From positions 2,593,820 to 2,657,819 of the forward strand of contig CM030937.1 in NCBI GenBank assembly GCA_018136815.1: a stretch of DNA of 64,000 nucleotides. Reading direction: 5' to 3'. Both the position numbers and the translations under genes were made by a program. The stretch comes from Isochrysis galbana (taxonomy: Eukaryota; Haptophyta; Isochrysidales; Isochrysidaceae). Below are positions 50,091 to 61,379 of this stretch, in pieces. How positions within the stretch are numbered: the stretch's first letter is position 1; each line of letters starts with the position of its first letter. The notes under the pieces were generated by a model, which saw only the letters and a list, made by a program, of their open reading frames with translations, did not search any database and was not told the DNA's origin.

Positions 50091-50625
50091 GTTCCTAGAC
50101 AATTAACAATCGCATTGCCAAATACAACGTTGGCAATGACAATGTAGCTGTTACTGTTATGGTCTCCGCCTGGGGTTTATGATCTCCGGCTGAGGCTCAT
50201 TCCCGCAAATTAATGGTTGAATATCACATGCTACTAATACTACAAAAAGCAAAAGCATTAATGAATAAATATGTGGGCGTGCGAAAGAATACTCTTCGTG
50301 CGGGAGCCCCAACCTCATCAAACAATCAGTGTCCTGCCCCTGCGCATCGTCCATTCTCACCATGCTCATGGCAATACATTTTCATTAAATGAAGTGCACT
50401 CCTTCGATCGAAAAACAACGTAATGCCACACGGATCCCGCCCACTCAATTATTTGACGGTGTCCACCCCACGTGTGCATGCAAGTAGCTGGGCGGCGAGG
50501 GTAGGCGGCGGCGAACAAGGCTAAGGCTACAAGGCGAGGCGTGGTAGGGCGGCCTCAACCTCAAGCTATGTGCAAGTGGGTGGCAGCATGTACTACGACC
50601 CGTGGATTGCTCGTGATGTGGACGC
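50091..50625. other. 3' flank of glutamine synthetase; hairpin at 50113-50138
   Basis: CATTGCCAA (50113-50121) and TTGGCAATG (50130-50138) form a 9-bp stem with an 8-base loop. No gene is present. The truncated LINE inserted about 0.5 kb beyond the glutamine synthetase stop codon. Confidence 0.5.
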
Positions 50626-53075
50626 TCAATAGTCGGTGGCGTCAGACCCCTGGTGAGAGTCAAGGAAGAGAAGCTCCTTGTACGTGGCGAGGGTCCAAAG
50701 GTCGGCTGGCACCTCACCCTCAGCCTTGTCGCAAACGGTACGCGCTTGGTCCATCGTCTCAAGGCGGAGCTCACGAGCAACACGTGCCTTCGATGCGGAG
50801 TCGGAGACGACATGCATCTTGTGCAAGCCCGCCTCGACGGCGGCGCACGCCGCTCGGATGTCTGCGGCATACTTGGGGTCGAGATCGGCCGCGAGGACAG
50901 CTGGGAGGACGTGCTGTTTCATCATGTCAATCATGGTAGCCGCCTCCATCTCAACGAAGCCCGAGTAGTGGTCGAGAAGGACCTCTGTGCGCGCCTTGCA
51001 CTCCTTCTCGTTGAAGACTCCGAGCTTCTCGAAAAGGGCGATGTTCTTAGGGTCGGAAAAGCGGAGGATGGACTCGACACCAGAGTCGATGCGCCAGATG
51101 CCACGCTTCTCAGCCTCGATGGGCCAGGACTCGTCGTAGCCGTTGCCGTTGAAGATCACGCGCCAGTGCTTGTCGAGAGCCTCCGCTGCGACGTCAACGG
51201 GCGACTTGCCAGCCTCGATCTGGTCGGCAAAGTACGCAAAAGAATCGGCCCAGATGGAGCAGAGCACAGTGTTGACGAGCGAGACGTTCTGAGATGAGCC
51301 CACCGCGCGGAACTCGAAGCGATGGCCGCCATAGGGAAAGGGAGAGGTGCGGTTGCGGTCCTCAGCTGGCATGGAGAAGGGAGCAATCTCCTCAAGGCCA
51401 AGGTCGACAACCTTGGATGCCGCGACATACTCCTTGGCAGTCTTGGAGCTCTTGAATTCTTCGAGATACTGGGTGATGTCATCGCCGAGGTACGTCGAAA
51501 TAACGGCGGGCGGCGCCTCCATAGCACCGAGTCGGAAGTCGTTTCCAGGCGAGGCAATGGCCATGCGCATAAGGTCACCGTGGAGGTCAACCGAGCGGAC
51601 CATGGCAGCCATGAGAACCGGGAAAATTTCGTGAGAGCCCGAGGCCTTCGCGAGCTGCTTGGGGTTGAGGAGGTTGACTCCGGTGTTGGTGCCGAGAGAG
51701 ATGTTGTTATGCTTGCCGGAACCGTTGACATCCTTGAAGGGTTTCTCTTGCGCTAGGCATGCAAGGCCATGGCGCGCAGCCACCTCATCGCAAATCTGCA
51801 TGACCACGAGATTCTGGTCAATTTGGGTGGTTGCAGTGCCGAAGAAGGGTGCGAACTCATACTGGTTGGGGGCGACCTCGCGGTGACGGGTCTTCAGCGG
51901 AATTCCCATCATGAAGCACTCATGCTGGATCTCCTGCATGCATGCCATGGCAACAGGGTTAATTGCAGACATGTAGTGGTCGGACATCTCCTGACCGCGT
52001 GGGGCGTTCTTGCCCATGATGGTGCGGCCCGTGAGCTGCAGGTCGGGGCGACGGTAGTAGTCCTTGCGCGGAACGAAGAAGAATTCCTGCAGCCAGGAAA
52101 TGATGCGAACGATGAGGGGCGATTGTCAACAGGTGCTAGGCCAACACGGCTAGCGTGATTCAAGAATGCCTCTGGCATACACGCACCTGCTCGAGGCCAA
52201 TGTTGGGGAAGACCTTGTCGACTGAGTAGCCCATCAGCTTGAGCAGACGAGTTGCCTGAGTGGAGACCGCCTTAGTTGCGCGAAGGAGCGGAGTCTTCTC
52301 ATCCAAAGCATCGCCATAGAAGGAGACAAAGATGGTCGGGATGAAAACGGTGTCGCCACGAAGGAAGATGGGTGACGTCGGGTCGATGATTGTGTAGCCG
52401 CCCGCGGTGTGAGTGGCACGCATGCCTCCGTTGGGGAAGGATGAGCCATCGGTCTCGCCCTGGAAGATGGTCTTTCCCTCTAGCTCCCACTTGGGCTTGC
52501 CATCCTTGTCGAAGACAAACATGGCATTCTGGACCTGCCCCGACATACCGTGACGCACACCGTTGCAAGCCATGGGCTGAAACCAGTGGGTGATCACGCC
52601 AGCGCCCATGTCGTGAGCCCAAGACATCACGGCGGCAGCAACCTTGTCAGCAGATGTGCGCGTCCACGATGGGTCATCCAGGAGACCGGCAGGCAGACCC
52701 TGCTTCGCCAGGTACCTGCAGAGCGAGGCGCAGAACGAGTTCAGCAAGCCCAGGCGATGTGGCAGCGCCCAGCGAGCAAGATGGCGGGTGGTGGGCTCCG
52801 CTGAGAGTTGGCGCAGGATGAATCTGACCACTTGTGCTGGAGCTCACGCTTAGAGCGCTGCGAGAAGCAGGAACGCCCTGCGGACCACGTGCGCATTCAG
52901 GGGGTACGGAGGGGGGGGGGACAGCGTACGAGTCAGCGACAGCGCCCTTGAAGACGTGCTTGCCGTAGTCCTCCGAGCCGTTGATGAAGGTGCGCCGCTG
53001 GCTGAGCGGCGCCGCGGTGCGCGCGAGCGCCGGGTACGCCGCGCGTGACGAGCGTGCAGCTAGACTGGCGAGCAT
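50626..53075 (-). CDS. glnN: type III glutamine synthetase, three exons
   Basis: It makes glutamine from glutamate, ammonia and ATP. Exons 53075-52930, 52715-52187 and 52086-50626 join with GT-AG introns to 711 residues, normal for GSIII. An N-terminal presequence (MLASLAARSSRAAYPALA), rich in Ala/Arg/Ser, suggests an organelle, probably the mitochondrion. Family hallmarks are THWFQPM, GVRHG, ETDGSSFPNGGMRATHTAGG, EVAPNQYEFAP, NGSGKHNN and RMAIASPGNDFRLG. Long C tracts lie just inside the first intron. The gene is divergent from the YME1-like protease. The symbol follows bacterial usage for this family. Confidence 0.95.
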
Positions 53076-53769
53076 GGCCGAGTGGTTCTCCCTCTCGGCC
53101 TCGCTCCCTCGGCGTGGCAGTGCAACTTCAGAGCGAGCCAGTCTTGTGGAGAGAGGAGAGTGGCGCTTGAGTGGAGGAGATCTGCACGCGGCCTGGAGAG
53201 GTCGGGTGAGGGCGAAGGGGGGGGGGGGGGGGGACGAGAGTGGAGGGGGGGGGGGGGACGAGAGGGGGGGGGGGGGAACAGGCGCGGTGTCTCTCATCCA
53301 TCACGCCCGGCGGGAGGGCAAGGTGCAGAGTGTGAGCGCGGGCGCGCGGGGGGGGGGGGGGGGGGGGAACGGGGGGGAACGGGGGCGGGGGAGGGGGAGG
53401 GGAGACGGAGCCGGCGGGGGGGGGGGGGGGAGTTGGAGGGGGGGGGGCCTCACGTGGAGTTTTGTTTTCGTGCCCTTGCCCCTCCACCCCCCTTCTCATC
53501 GCCGGTCAAACCTCTCCTCCCTCTCCTCGAGGAAGCCTCCGGGGCCACCAGAGCTCCGCCCGCCTTCCCCCCCCCCCGCCCGCCCCCCCCCCCTCCCCCC
53601 CCGCCCCCCCTCCCACACAAAGAAGACTCTCGGGCTTCTCCCTCTTCTCCTCTCTCTTCTACTGACGTCTGGCGCCTCTTGACGGCGTGCCCGGTCCAGG
53701 CGGCGGAGGGGGGGGTCCCCCAACTCCTCTCGCTCCCTCTCGGCTCAGCCTCGGGCCGACCGCCCACGG
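53076..53769. promoter_or_regulatory. bidirectional promoter region rich in G and C homopolymers
   Basis: This 694-base gap separates two divergent genes of probable mitochondrial function. From 53218 to 53450 the plus strand carries many G runs of 8-20 bases, then from 53560 to 53615 C runs, a sharp switch in strand bias between the two starts. Such tracts can form G-quadruplexes; a regulatory role is inferred. Confidence 0.55.
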
Positions 53770-55950
53770 ATGATTCTGAGGAGGCAGACAGCGGGCGGGG
53801 CTCTGCGCGGCGCGGCGCGTGCCGTGCGCGCCGCAGCCCTCCCTAGCCGCCACCTCGCACACACCCTCGTGGAGGGCACTCGGAGCCACCCGCGCACAGC
53901 GGCAGGTGGGGGCAGCGCTTTCGCCAGAGCAGCAGGGGCTTCGCGCGCTCTCGTGTTTAGTGCGTCGCAGCTTCGGTCTCTTCGTGCGCTCGAGGATGAC
54001 GCCAACCGCTTCCCTGACGACCCGCATAAGCAGCTACGGCTCATGGAGGCGTGCAATGCTCAGAAGCAGCCCCATGTGGCAGTGCGCCGCTTCGAGTGTG
54101 GGGCGTATGCGGCGGACGAGGCGGTGGCAAAGGAATATCTCCGTGCGCTGGCGCTATCGAATCAGCTCAACCGCCTCTCGCTCTCGCAGCTGGTCTCGCA
54201 GCTGGACGCAAGCGGCGCATTGCATGGCGTTGACCCGCGCATGGTAGCGGGGTATCATGCAGGGGCTATGGGGGCTGCGGGGGCTTCGGCTGGTGGGGTA
54301 GCGGGTGGCCGTGGCACACCAGAGACCCCACTCCATATCCAGTGGCACGAATCTCCGCGAGCACAGTTCTGGAAGATGCTGCGCTCGCTCGCCCTTACCG
54401 GCGCCCTGCTATTCGGTGCCTACACACTCCTCGGCGATCAGGCGCGCGGGCTTCCACGCGGCATTGGCTTCACCAGCGAAGTGCAGCCCGTCCATGGCTC
54501 GACGAAGCGTTTCTCTGACGTGTGCGGCGCCGAGGAGGCGATCGCCGAGCTCAAGGACATCGTCGAGTATCTTCGCAACCCCAAACGCTTCACACGGTTG
54601 GGCGGGAAGCTTCCCAAGGGCGTGTTGCTCACTGGTCCGCCCGGAACTGGCAAAACCCTCCTTGCACGTGCTGTGGCCGGCGAGGCGGGTGTACCGTTCT
54701 TCTACATGTCTGGCTCGGAATTCGAAGAAGTGTTTGTCGGCGTCGGCGCAAAGCGCGTGCGCGACCTATTCGCTGCTGCGAAGAAGCGATCGCCCTGCAT
54801 CATCTTCATCGACGAGATTGATGCCATCGGGTCGCACCGCAACCCAAAGGAGCAACAGGCGATGAAGATGACTCTGAATCAGCTGCTCGTCGAGATGGAC
54901 GGCTTCCAGCAGAACACTGGCGTCATCGTGATTGCGGCCACAAATTTTCCCGAGGCCTTGGACCGCGCTCTCGTCCGTCCTGGACGTTTCGACACCAACG
55001 TGGTCGTGCCGCTACCGGACGTTGGCGGAAGGAAGCAGGTACTCGAGCTCTACACGAAACCGGTCCCATTGGACAGTGACGTCGACCTTGAAGTGCTCGC
55101 ACGAGCGACCCCCGGCTTCTCGGGTGCTGACCTTTCAAATCTGGTGAACAAGGCCGCGCTGCATGCCTCACACCTGGAGAAGAAGCGAGTGGCCATGGCT
55201 GACCTTGAGCATGCCTGCGATCAGATCCGAATGGGAGCAGAGAGAAAATCCGCAGTCATCTCGCCGTCTAACCTCAAGATCACCGCCTACCATGAAGGCG
55301 GACACGCTCTCGTCGCGCTGCACACGCGAGGTGCCCAGCCCATCCACAAGGCGACCATTGTGCCACGCGGCAACACGCTCGGCATGGTAGCATACCTGCC
55401 CGAGAAGGACCAGCTCAATCTTACTCGGGAGCAAATGCTGGCCCACATCGACATTTGCATGGGCGGCCGCATTGCCGAGGAGCTTATCTTTGGCAAAGAC
55501 AACATCACGACAGGTGCCAGCTCGGACTTACAGCAGGCAACCGCCACCGCGCGCAACATGATCATCAAGTACGGGATGTCCGACTCTATTGGGCCCGTCT
55601 ACTTCTCCAACGACGAGTTGGAGAAGCTCTCCGCTGCGGGACGTGAGGCTGTCGAGGCGGAGGTGAAACGGCTAGTGACCACGGCCGAGGCTAATGCACG
55701 CCGTATTCTCACGCAGCATTCGGGCGAGCTCCACAACCTTGCTCGAGGTTTGCTCGAGCATGAGACGCTGTCCCCCGAGGACATTCGCGACGTCATTGCT
55801 GGACGGCCACTCGCCTCGAAGACACGCTCCGAGAGTGCGGCCGCAGGGAGGGGCGCGGATACTGCGGGGGAGGCTTCACCACCGCCGGCAGTGAAGGAGA
55901 AGCCCACGCGTAAGGCAGGCATCTTTTCTCGCAAGGTTGACCAACAATGA
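53770..55950 (+). CDS. YME1: YME1-like i-AAA (FtsH-type) ATP-dependent zinc metalloprotease
   Basis: The 726-residue, intronless gene encodes a mitochondrial inner-membrane quality-control protease. The N-terminus [19 protein letters not shown] is an Arg-rich presequence. One transmembrane segment lies near 200-225 ([15 protein letters not shown]). The AAA module follows: Walker A GPPGTGKT (about 290), Walker B IIFIDEID (about 347), second region of homology RPGRFD (about 407). The M41 peptidase has HEGGH (about 508, HExxH) and the third zinc ligand in SSDLQQAT (about 586). A single TM segment and the linker sequence favour the i-AAA (YME1) over the m-AAA type. A chloroplast FtsH is less likely given the lack of a signal peptide. 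The C-terminal tail is low complexity. Confidence 0.93.
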   Translation: MILRRQTAGGALRGAARAVRAAALPSRHLAHTLVEGTRSHPRTAAGGGSAFARAAGASRALVFSASQLRSLRALEDDANRFPDDPHKQLRLMEACNAQKQPHVAVRRFECGAYAADEAVAKEYLRALALSNQLNRLSLSQLVSQLDASGALHGVDPRMVAGYHAGAMGAAGASAGGVAGGRGTPETPLHIQWHESPRAQFWKMLRSLALTGALLFGAYTLLGDQARGLPRGIGFTSEVQPVHGSTKRFSDVCGAEEAIAELKDIVEYLRNPKRFTRLGGKLPKGVLLTGPPGTGKTLLARAVAGEAGVPFFYMSGSEFEEVFVGVGAKRVRDLFAAAKKRSPCIIFIDEIDAIGSHRNPKEQQAMKMTLNQLLVEMDGFQQNTGVIVIAATNFPEALDRALVRPGRFDTNVVVPLPDVGGRKQVLELYTKPVPLDSDVDLEVLARATPGFSGADLSNLVNKAALHASHLEKKRVAMADLEHACDQIRMGAERKSAVISPSNLKITAYHEGGHALVALHTRGAQPIHKATIVPRGNTLGMVAYLPEKDQLNLTREQMLAHIDICMGGRIAEELIFGKDNITTGASSDLQQATATARNMIIKYGMSDSIGPVYFSNDELEKLSAAGREAVEAEVKRLVTTAEANARRILTQHSGELHNLARGLLEHETLSPEDIRDVIAGRPLASKTRSESAAAGRGADTAGEASPPPAVKEKPTRKAGIFSRKVDQQ

Positions 55951-56867
55951 CAACGAAAGCAACCGTGGTGGTCAAGCAGTTGGCAATGATGATCGGTGGG
56001 GATCATGGGCGTTGCAGTTACGGGTCGCGGGGATGTTTCGGATGTGCTGCGGATGGATGCGAGACGTTGCCACTCAAAAAAATTTCTTGAACATACCGGT
56101 TATCGCCTAATTTGGACACTGGACACTGGACACTAGGTGTTGCGGGCGGGGGGAGGGATATTTTTGGATGCGTGCTATACTTAGCACGCCCCATCTCCCA
56201 CCCCTCCTCGGTCCGGCAACTCCAGATCTCCAGATTCCCCCCCGCGTGGAAATTAACCCCGCGTCCCGAGAGCCCTCTTCATTCCTCTCTCGCCCGTCTC
56301 GCTCCTCGTCGTTCTTTCGGCAGTTCTCCCCCGCGATTACTAGTGTAGATGGTCCGTTTATGTTAGTCTTAGTCTTTTTGTGAGGTCGTTCTTTGTTTTT
56401 TCTCTGTTCTGTCTTCCTTCGTGATCTGCGCTGGTCCTGTTGCCTCCATCATGTCTGCCCCTGCCGTCACTCAGTTCGCATCCGAGCACTCGGGAGAGGT
56501 CCACGCCGGGCCTGGCACCCCTCCCTCGTCCCTGTCCCTGGTGACGAAGGGGTGTGGTAGGCAAGGTTAGTCTGGCTCGCAATGTGCGGTTGCGCCAAAG
56601 ACGTTGCTCATGTGGTCTGGAGTGAGATTGTGGCTCCTGTGCGCGCCTGCGGCGCACGTGCGCACCTGTCTCGGCATGTCGTTCGAGTGGTTGTGAGTGG
56701 GCTGAGCTCTGGTCGTCGCAGGATTGGTACCTTAGACATGTGGTGGCCCGCGACATCGCGACATGGGTCAGCTGGGAGGTACTCCCGCAGGCGTGTCGGG
56801 CATCGTGCGACGGCTCACGACGGAGGGTCCGCGCGGGGGGGGGGGGAGGAGCAATGGAGGACCTCAC
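55951..56867. other. intergenic region, no gene seen
   Basis: Downstream flanks of the protease gene and of the minus-strand hypothetical gene. GGACACT is repeated three times at about 56113-56133. No supported gene. Confidence 0.4.
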
Positions 56868-57659
56868 TCAGAGTGCCCGACTTTGGGCGGCTCTGACGAG
56901 ACTCAATGGGTGAGCTCCGAACCTCCGCGGCCAGATGGACTGAGGGGACACTATGCCCGAGGGCTGCGCACCGATTTCGGGCAACGGGTGCCCACCGTTG
57001 GGCCGAGAGGGCCGCCATGGCGGGGAAATCCGGTAGAGGGGTACGATTCCATGGATTTCGTACCCCAGGGGGGTACATTGTAGCACAAAACATTTTAACC
57101 GCCCTGGTTGGACGAACAGCTGCCGCGGGGAGGACGCCATGAACTGCGCTAAGTAGCGCAGCGCCGCCCCTTGCCGCCGGTTGTCGCCCGGCGACACCGA
57201 CGATGTCTTCGGTCTTCGGGTCGTAGGCCACCACGCCACCACCCTCGCCGCCAGACGCTGGCTGCCCCGGCGCCGCCGCACCGAGCCGGCGAAGTCGCAG
57301 AGGACGGCCTGCAAGGAGGCCGCCAACTGCAGCTCCGTGATTGTTCGGGAGTTCTGTCCCCTTTCGGGGATGAGGGCGTAGCCGCCCGCGGGCGAGGCGC
57401 CGCGGACGTACATCCAGCGCCGCCGACGCCCTTCGTCGACGATGGCGAGGGCGCCGGCGAGAGTCGGCGCCCGGCCGGCTGCGAGGGCGGCCCTGGTGGC
57501 TTCCACAAGCGTGAGAGCGTCCGGTGGGCAGATATCGTCTGGGGCTGGGACTAGCGTGTCCTGCACGCCCGAGCGCGGCGGGGAGACAGGCGCGGTGGCG
57601 GTCGCGGAGTCGACCGCGCTGGCGGGGTCGGGCGTGCTGGGGACCGGGAGGGACGACAT
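56868..57659 (-). CDS. hypothetical protein
   Basis: The frame from ATG 57659 gives 263 residues. The first half is protein-like (LTLVEATRAALAAGRAPTLA; ITELQLAASLQAVLCDFAG), while the last 90 residues are Pro/Arg-rich and may be intron or UTR sequence. No domain recognised. An LINE inserted about 145 bases upstream of its start, between it and the divergent NTMT1 gene. Confidence 0.4.
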   Translation of the reverse strand: MSSLPVPSTPDPASAVDSATATAPVSPPRSGVQDTLVPAPDDICPPDALTLVEATRAALAAGRAPTLAGALAIVDEGRRRRWMYVRGASPAGGYALIPERGQNSRTITELQLAASLQAVLCDFAGSVRRRRGSQRLAARVVAWWPTTRRPKTSSVSPGDNRRQGAALRYLAQFMASSPRQLFVQPGRLKCFVLQCTPLGYEIHGIVPLYRISPPWRPSRPNGGHPLPEIGAQPSGIVSPQSIWPRRFGAHPLSLVRAAQSRAL

Positions 57660-57802
57660 GGCTGTGCTGGCGAGAGAGAGAGAGGGGGGGGGAAGAGCTT
57701 GGGCGGTGCGGGGTCGCGCGCGGCGGAGAAGGGGAAAGAGGGGCTATCGGCGTCTTCCCCCCGCGGGGGAGGTGTCGGTGCGTGGCTCGGTAGTAAGTAG
57801 AC

Positions 57803-59036
57803 TAGCCGAGCACCCCTCAGACGAAAAGGAAAAGGGTAGGCTACAACTGAGCGAAAACACTAGCCTCGTAGCGAAAGCACTTGGCCTTGCCGAAAAGCTC
57901 GCATAACACGATGTGTCGCCCTGTATTAATAAACCAACTGGAAGTGCGATTGATCAGTATAAGCCACCTACGACTAATATCGCAGCACGCAGGAAAACCT
58001 GAACCCTGAAACGAAAAGACATGATAAACAGGTCACTCAGCAGCACAGGAGGAGGGCGAGAACACGCCGCTGAGGACAGGTGCACCCCGCTCCGCTCGGA
58101 CCCCCCCAAAGACCCGAGCCCCTAAAAAAAAACCTTCTAATATTCTTACCGCACTCGCGGCGAATGGAACCACTACTTACTACACGTAGCACGTAGCATA
58201 CTTTCTACACCCCCACTCCCCCGGCCCTTCTCCCCCCGCCATAAGGCGACTCCCCCCGTGCACTACTAGGGGGATAGGGGTGAAGGGCTTAGATATGGTC
58301 CGGTGGCCCGCGCCCCCCCCCCGGTGATCTTTCCCCCCCTTCCTCCTGTGTCTCCGAGTGGGCGGCCGACTCTGTCCCGACTTATCCTGTAAACAGGAGC
58401 GGGACTTACCAATTTTTCGGTGGGCGGAGCTCTCGCTCCGCCCACCCCCTTCTCCGCGCTCTCTCTCCCCTCTCCTGCGGCACGCGCGATGGCGCGCCTG
58501 CGGCAGGCCTCCAGCTGCCCTCTGGCGGCCCCTGGAGGCTCCTGGAGGCCAGCTCAGGGGGCAGAGGAGGCTGGGGCTGGGCCCTGGCCTCCCCTGCCTC
58601 CCCCTCGCTGGCGCTCCTGAGCCTCTGGGGCCCCCACGCTGCACCTGTCTGCCTGTCGACCAGGGGGGGAGGGGGGTTGGAGCAATGGGCTGGTCACGAG
58701 GGGCCAGGATGGGCGAATGGGGCGAGCCTGTGGGGAAGGGAGTGGGTCAGTAGGGCAGTGGCCTCCTGGCAAGCCATCAGGCGTGCCAGGAGGATGAGTG
58801 GTTCCTCCCCCATGGCAGGGGAGGAGTGGAGAGAGGGGGGGGCTCGTGCCCCCCCATGGGGCAACCAAGTATAAACTTAGTTGAAGACCCGAGCCCCTAA
58901 GTAGAGCACGAGGGGAGTTGCCGCAAGGCGGGAAATGAGGGTGGGGAAGGGAAGAGGGCGTGGCTACGAGGGAACGTTCCAGTGCCACGAGTGAGGCGAG
59001 AATATTAAAAGGTTTTTTTTTAGCCGAGCACCCCTC
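57803..59036 (+). mobile_element. 5'-truncated LINE copy with 16-bp TSD, hosting a nested insertion
   Basis: TAGCCGAGCACCCCTC occurs at 57803-57818 and 59021-59036. The insert starts inside the last codons of a LINE ORF: the frame ends LQLSENTSLVAKALGLAEKL at 57906, matching the copy at 48.1 kb. The 3' UTR follows, split by a second element (58126-58883). It resumes at 58901 and ends GAATATTAAAAGG plus nine or ten T. It separates the divergent promoters of two genes. Confidence 0.93.
58109..58900 (-). mobile_element. nested short 5'-hairpin retroposon, copy D, with 17-bp TSD
   Basis: AAGACCCGAGCCCCTAA occurs at 58109-58125 and 58884-58900 around a 758-base insert. On the minus strand it opens with the hairpin at 58883-58862 (CAACTAAG...CTTGGTTG), has an ATG at 58857 (MGGHEPP- or MGGTSPP-type Pro-rich start), and ends GTAAGAATATTAGAAGG plus seven T. 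The end resembles the 3' end of its LINE host, suggesting that the same machinery mobilises both. It inserted after the LINE did. Confidence 0.93.
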
Positions 59037-59241
59037 TTCTTATCTCCGGTCTCGTGCGCCCCCTCGCTGCTCCGTCGCCGTTCACTAGCGCAAACTGAAG
59101 CCCGCTTGTTATGGAACAAGAACAAAAAGAAGTCCGATCCGACGCGACGTGTGGAGGCAGGGGGAGGAAGGGTAGGGCTGTGGCGGCGCTGTTAGGGGGT
59201 GGCTAGGCCAGCCTTTCTGTGCACGTGCCGCCGACAGCGCG
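59037..59241 (+). promoter_or_regulatory. 5' flank of the NTMT1-like gene
   Basis: The 205 bases between the LINE insertion and ATG 59242 remain of what was a divergent promoter of about 360 bases shared with the gene ending at 57659. No clear motif. Confidence 0.35.
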
Positions 59242-60236
59242 ATGCCACCACCTGTCACCGAGATGTGGGCTGATGAGACGAGGCTCAAGGAGTGGTACGA
59301 AGGGGGTGCGGCGTACTGGGCCACGACTGAGCCCACCAACGATGGCGTGCTCGGCGGATTCCGTGTGCACGAGGCCGACATCCGCGACTCGAGGGCCTTC
59401 ATCTCGCCACTGCTGTCGAGTAAGCCGAAGCGTGGCCTCGATGTGGGGGCCGGTATCGGTAGGGTGACAGGTGGACTGCTTATTGAGCTGTGTGAGCACG
59501 TGGACCTTCTGGAGGAATGTGTCCCCTTTGTGGAACAGGCCCGAGTGCAGCTTGCGCACGCTGGCGATCGTGTCAACTTCTTGTGCATGAAGATGCAGGA
59601 TTTCGCTCCTGAAGCGGGGTTGTACGACCTCATTTGGATACAATGGTGTCTTGGGTCACTTAGCGACGCCGACGTCGTCGCATTCCTCCAACGCTGCAGA
59701 AAGGGCCTTGCTGATCCCGGTGCGTTTCGCAGTAGCCAATTATCATGGACAGTTGTATCTCACCAGCTCGGCTGCACACCGCGCTGCTCTTCTCTGCATC
59801 GAGCGAAAGAAACTGTTTCGGCCTATCAGGTGGTCTGCTTGTCATCAAAGACAATGTGTTCGACGTGCAAAGTTGCACAGATGCATGGGAGAAGGGCAGT
59901 GATGGGGCAAAATATCTGGTGGACCAAAATGACAACTCGGTACGTGGGCACCTAGACTTTGTGTCCCCTTGGACATAGGCCGATGGTCTCGTCATGCGGG
60001 CCCAAACGAGTTTTATCCCCTCACCTGTTCAACTCCAGGCCAACGCTGCTTCCCGCGCACGGTCTTGGCTTGCATTGACTCGTGCTGACCTACCTTATGG
60101 GAATCAGGTGATCCGATCTCGGGAACATTTCAAGGCTTTATTGGATCGGTGTGGCCTGCAGCAAGTATGCCCGCCACGCAACGCAGACTTGGGTACTGAT
60201 GAGCTGTACCCCGTGGAGATGCATGCGCTTCGTTGA
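59242..60236 (+). CDS. NTMT1: protein N-terminal (X-Pro-Lys) methyltransferase, NTMT1 family, three exons
   Basis: It adds methyl groups to the alpha-amino group of proteins starting X-Pro-Lys/Arg. Exons 59242-59719, 59830-59939 and 60108-60236 join through GT-AG introns of 110 and 168 bases to 238 residues, close to the usual 220-240. Motifs: YWATTEPTNDGVLGGF at about 28-43 (family-specific), SAM loop LDVGAGIGRVTGGLL at about 72-86, QDFAPEAGLYDLIWIQWCLG at about 120-139, and GGLLVIKDNVF across the first junction. The last exon ends LYPVEMHALR. All catalytic-face motifs look intact. The LINE insertion lies about 200 bases upstream of the start. Confidence 0.93.
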
Positions 60237-60660
60237 CGGATGATTCACAGCCGAGCAATGTGCGAGTGGGTGAGGAGGCCCAAGTTAATCGACCTGAACA
60301 TTTCTTGAGCATACCTGAGCTTCACACGAATTCACCAGAGGGCGCTGCTCGCTCTGTGTGGCCACACGCACGTGTGGATGTGCGCAAGTTATCGGTTCTC
60401 CACAAATTTCCACTATCTGGGACGCCACGTTCAAAAAATGGCAACATTTGACATATGTGATTTTTGAAAATGCATATTTTCGCAACTGATGTCTGATGTG
60501 GACTTTGGGATGCCACTGAAGAAATGGCCATGTATCGCGCGGTACGCTACGCATGGCGGAGTGCGTTGTTGTTGCGGGTAAAGGGGGTTGCTCACTTCCC
60601 CTTGTACATTTCTCCCGCCATTAGGTTTACCTGCGTGACTCCCTCTCCGCTGTCACGCGT
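60237..60660. other. 3' flank of NTMT1-like gene
   Basis: No gene recognised. An AT-rich patch with GACATATG and GCATATTTTCG lies at about 60448-60482. Confidence 0.4.
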
Positions 60661-60780
60661 AGGGCGGTCAAACAGGGGCTTTTTAACTATTAGTAAGGGT
60701 TGGGCTGTATTTTTTGACCGTGGCGCAAGGCCCAATAAAAAATCTTCAGGGGGGGCCACCTGCCGCCACGAAAATCTTAG
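60661..60780 (+). repeat. dispersed repeat with conserved boxes, copy 3
   Basis: AGGGCGGTCAAACAG at the left end, TATTTTTTGACCGT in the middle and CCTGCCGCCACGAAAA at the right end match copies 1 and 2. The CTACTAACATG box is altered here to CTATTAGTAAG. Confidence 0.68.
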
Positions 60781-61036
60781 CCAGGAAATGGTGCGATTCT
60801 CCCCCCCTCTCCCCCCCCTCCGTCACGCGCGCTCACGCTCTACCCGTAAAGATTTGGCGGTCGCGCCCGCGGGGGGATCGGTTCCTTTATATCTAAGCTA
60901 CATTCGGCATTTGATTCCCGCCCGATGCAGCGCCGTGTCGGGCTGCCGACAGTGCGACCACCCCCTGACCCTCTGGCATCATGGCCCGCGCAGCCCACCC
61001 AGCTCCTCACAGCGCGCGCACGCGGCTACCCTGGCT

Positions 61037-61250
61037 GCCACAGACCCCGCCTCGACCATCCCGACCCGCCCCTCGCAGGATTCGCCCTCACTCGAACTCG
61101 GCATCGAGAACCAGGACCAGCTCACCGACGCGGCCGTCCACGCGTGGCTGACGAGCCTCCGCGTTGAGGCTGCCCTCGCGGCCCTCCTCTCTCTGACAGT
61201 GCCAGATTCGTCGCTGATCGATGAGGCAAGACCCGTGGGCGGCCTCAGGA
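61037..61250 (+). CDS. possible coding exon interrupted by the hAT-like insertion
   Basis: A short protein-like stretch (SLELGIENQDQLTDAAVHAW, then LTSLRVEAALAALLSLTVPD) stands out from surrounding Pro/Arg-rich noise. No ATG in frame directly precedes it and no domain is recognised. It may be an internal exon of an unresolved gene whose intron received the element at 61388. Confidence 0.28.
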
Positions 61251-61379
61251 CGGGCCACGTCGTAGCTCTCTACTCTGCAGCGAGCATAAAAGCCCAAGAT
61301 CTTTTCAGAGCGCCTCACAGCGCATCTGGCGGGAACCCACCACCCAAAGCAGAAATCATCTTCTGCCGCTGGGTGGTGG

